Source: Corallium rubrum
Lineage: Eukaryota > Cnidaria > Anthozoa > Scleralcyonacea > Coralliidae
Length of the DNA: 64,000 nucleotides
Direction: 5' to 3'
Assembly (NCBI GenBank): GCA_964035015.1
Contig: OZ035999.1
Location: 3,857,627-3,921,626, forward strand
Numbering within the stretch: the first letter of the stretch is position 1; each line of letters opens with the position of its first letter. This document shows, in pieces, positions 62,486 to 64,000 of this stretch. The position numbers and the translations under genes were made by a program. The notes beneath the pieces are model-generated. The model searched no databases and was not told the DNA's origin. It worked only from the letters and a program-made list of their open reading frames with translations.

Positions 62486-62780
62486 CATAGTCAATCGAGA
62501 TATATGGTCTGGAAACTCAGCTAAAGTCTTTGGTCTATCTTTTTGTTCACCTTTATGCATTTTTGTGCACGGTCACTGAACACATTGTATTTTAGTATAA
62601 TGAACGAATTGTCCAATAGCAACGTTTCAGTTCAATCATTCAACCGTGCTATTTAAATATTAATAAACCTAAAACAAAGGATGTGCACGGTGTAAGGTAC
62701 GGTTCAACATAAAATCACAGCTCATTATAGGTGCTTTGAAGTTTGCCGAGTTTCCAGACCATATATCTCGATTGACTATG
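62486..62780. mobile_element. MITE with 7-bp TSD (copy 2, inverted relative to copy 1)
   Basis: It has the same TIR as 54377-54676 and its interior is collinear with the reverse complement of that copy. GTAAGGT is duplicated at 62479-62485 and 62781-62787. It lies upstream of RBM39, inside a larger nested insertion. Confidence 0.85.
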
Positions 62781-62799
62781 GTAAGGTATAGTATCGTTC

Positions 62800-63295
62800 C
62801 ACATGTACCGTAACAACTCAAAGCAGTAACTCAAAGCAGTAACTTCTCTAAACGAAGGATAACTTCTGATCATAGCATAACTTTTCTGAATGTACATGTA
62901 GCGTAATTTTTCAGAACGTGGCATAACTTCTTTGAATGTAGCGAAATAACTTCTTAGAACGTAGCGCAACTTTTCAGACGGCAGTGTAACTTCTTAGAAC
63001 GAAGCATCATTTCTCAGAACGTATGTAGCGTAACTTCTCCGAACGTATAATGTAACTTACAGAACGTATAGCGTAACTTTTCTGAACGTAGCGTAACTTA
63101 TAAGAACGTAGCAAACAGTAACTATTTTGAACGAAACGTAACTTTTCAGAATGTAGCATAACTTCTCAGAACGTAAAGTAAAAGTAAGAAAGCAGTGTAA
63201 CGTTTTAAATGCATGTAGCGTAATTTTTCAGGACGTTGCGTAATGTTTTTCAAGGTAGCATATCGTCTCACAACGTAGGCTACATGTAACGTAGA
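62800..63295. repeat. Degenerate minisatellite (AGAACGTAGCGTAACTT motif)
   Basis: More than 20 diverged copies of a roughly 20-25-bp unit of the form GAACGTAGCGTAACTTCTCA. Spacing is irregular. It is the interior of the nested insertion in MITE copy D. Confidence 0.8.
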
Positions 63296-64000
63296 CCACA
63301 CAAAGAAAATAAAAATCCATAAAATGAATGAAAAGTTCGTCTCAGAAAGAAGAGTAATGGTTAATTGAAGGACAATGATTAATTAATTATTTCGGAGAGT
63401 AACTAGCTACTGAAAAACAGCGAAGCTGTTCTGAAGCGCGAATTCGGACCCTGAAAATCAGTGTTTGGTATTTTATTCTGGCTAATGCAAGACGATTTTA
63501 TTCACCTCTGGGGAAGCCCTCAGACAGGAATGAGTTAAGCAGAAATGACTAAATCAAAATATTGTTTTACATCATATGTGTACACTGTGCATGCAAATTT
63601 ATAAATACATATAAGTAATAAAAAAGCAATTTTGTCCAGATTAAACATTGAAAACAAGAACCTTGATTAATTTTCTCAAAAAGACTGTATTTATACACAT
63701 CTTGAAACCTGGTGAGGTATGAGAATTCACAATTTATTACCAAATCTCGTATTTTAGTTGAATTTAAATTATATGCATTTGGACGTGATTTGGTGGTCTT
63801 TTTGTCTTTTCAGCTCTGGTATTTTGACATCTATTAGTCTTCGGTATATAACAAAACATTTGACGACTTTTGTTTTGAAAAACATTGAGTTTTAAGATTT
63901 CTTATGCTGCTATATGGCCCTCTAACTAGCTACAGGTCAATGTTTCTCTCAGTATGTGCCATTAATTAATAAAAGTAAACAAATTTGACAAACATGCACC

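Larger units (their letters stand above)
62361..63538. mobile_element. 100-bp MITE copy D split by a nested insertion of about 1.07 kb
   Basis: The left part (62361-62386) is the start of the MITE and the right part (about 63460-63538) the remainder, ending GACAGGAATGAGTTAA. Between them lies an element with ends AAGGTCCGAATTAACGCTTC and the near-complement GAAGCGCGAATTCGGACCCT. That insertion contains the 7-bp-TSD MITE at 62486-62780 and a degenerate minisatellite. Confidence 0.65.

Overview
The window is eukaryotic, from an intron-rich metazoan genome with a heavy load of transposable elements. The multi-exon genes with GT-AG introns, the Harbinger-type MITEs, the CR1/L2-like LINE tails and a tRNA-derived SINE resemble what I know of cnidarian (anthozoan) genomes. 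That placement is an inference from repeat style and protein similarity, not a demonstrated species call.

Layout. Bases 1-25,000 hold no convincing gene: microsatellites, foldback elements, a SINE and its relatives, TA-rich tracts and one weak candidate exon (8607-8708, minus). Three protein-coding genes then follow, all on the minus strand. From upstream to downstream they are (i) an RBM39-type SR/RRM splicing factor, 10 coding exons from 61930 down to 51848; (ii) a sorting nexin-16-type PX/coiled-coil protein, 12 coding exons from 48523 down to 42114; (iii) an unrecognised giant low-complexity protein of about 2,613 residues, 4 coding exons from 34181 down to 25133. Its last exon alone is 7.25 kb and carries two different in-frame minisatellites. 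I reconstructed every exon by hand from splice sites and reading phase; all phases close.

The genes are functionally unrelated (pre-mRNA splicing, endosomal sorting, unknown), so there is no operon-like logic. The introns and spacers are full of mobile DNA: at least seven elements flanked by TTA/TAA/TCA triplets (PIF/Harbinger style), one of which keeps the N-terminal part of a transposase-like ORF; two copies of a MITE with 7-bp target-site duplications; a roughly 100-bp MITE family, one copy of which is split by a nested insertion; three LINE 3' fragments; a 153-bp element inserted in a LINE with a perfect 20-bp target-site duplication; and a minus-strand hammerhead-ribozyme-like motif at 11896-11941.

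Most long open frames in the repeat tracts are read-through artefacts of stop-free microsatellites. The best candidates for something undescribed are the giant repeat protein (with a tentative TRFH-like N-terminus), the hammerhead-like motif, and the elements that carry degenerate telomere-like GGTTAG arrays.
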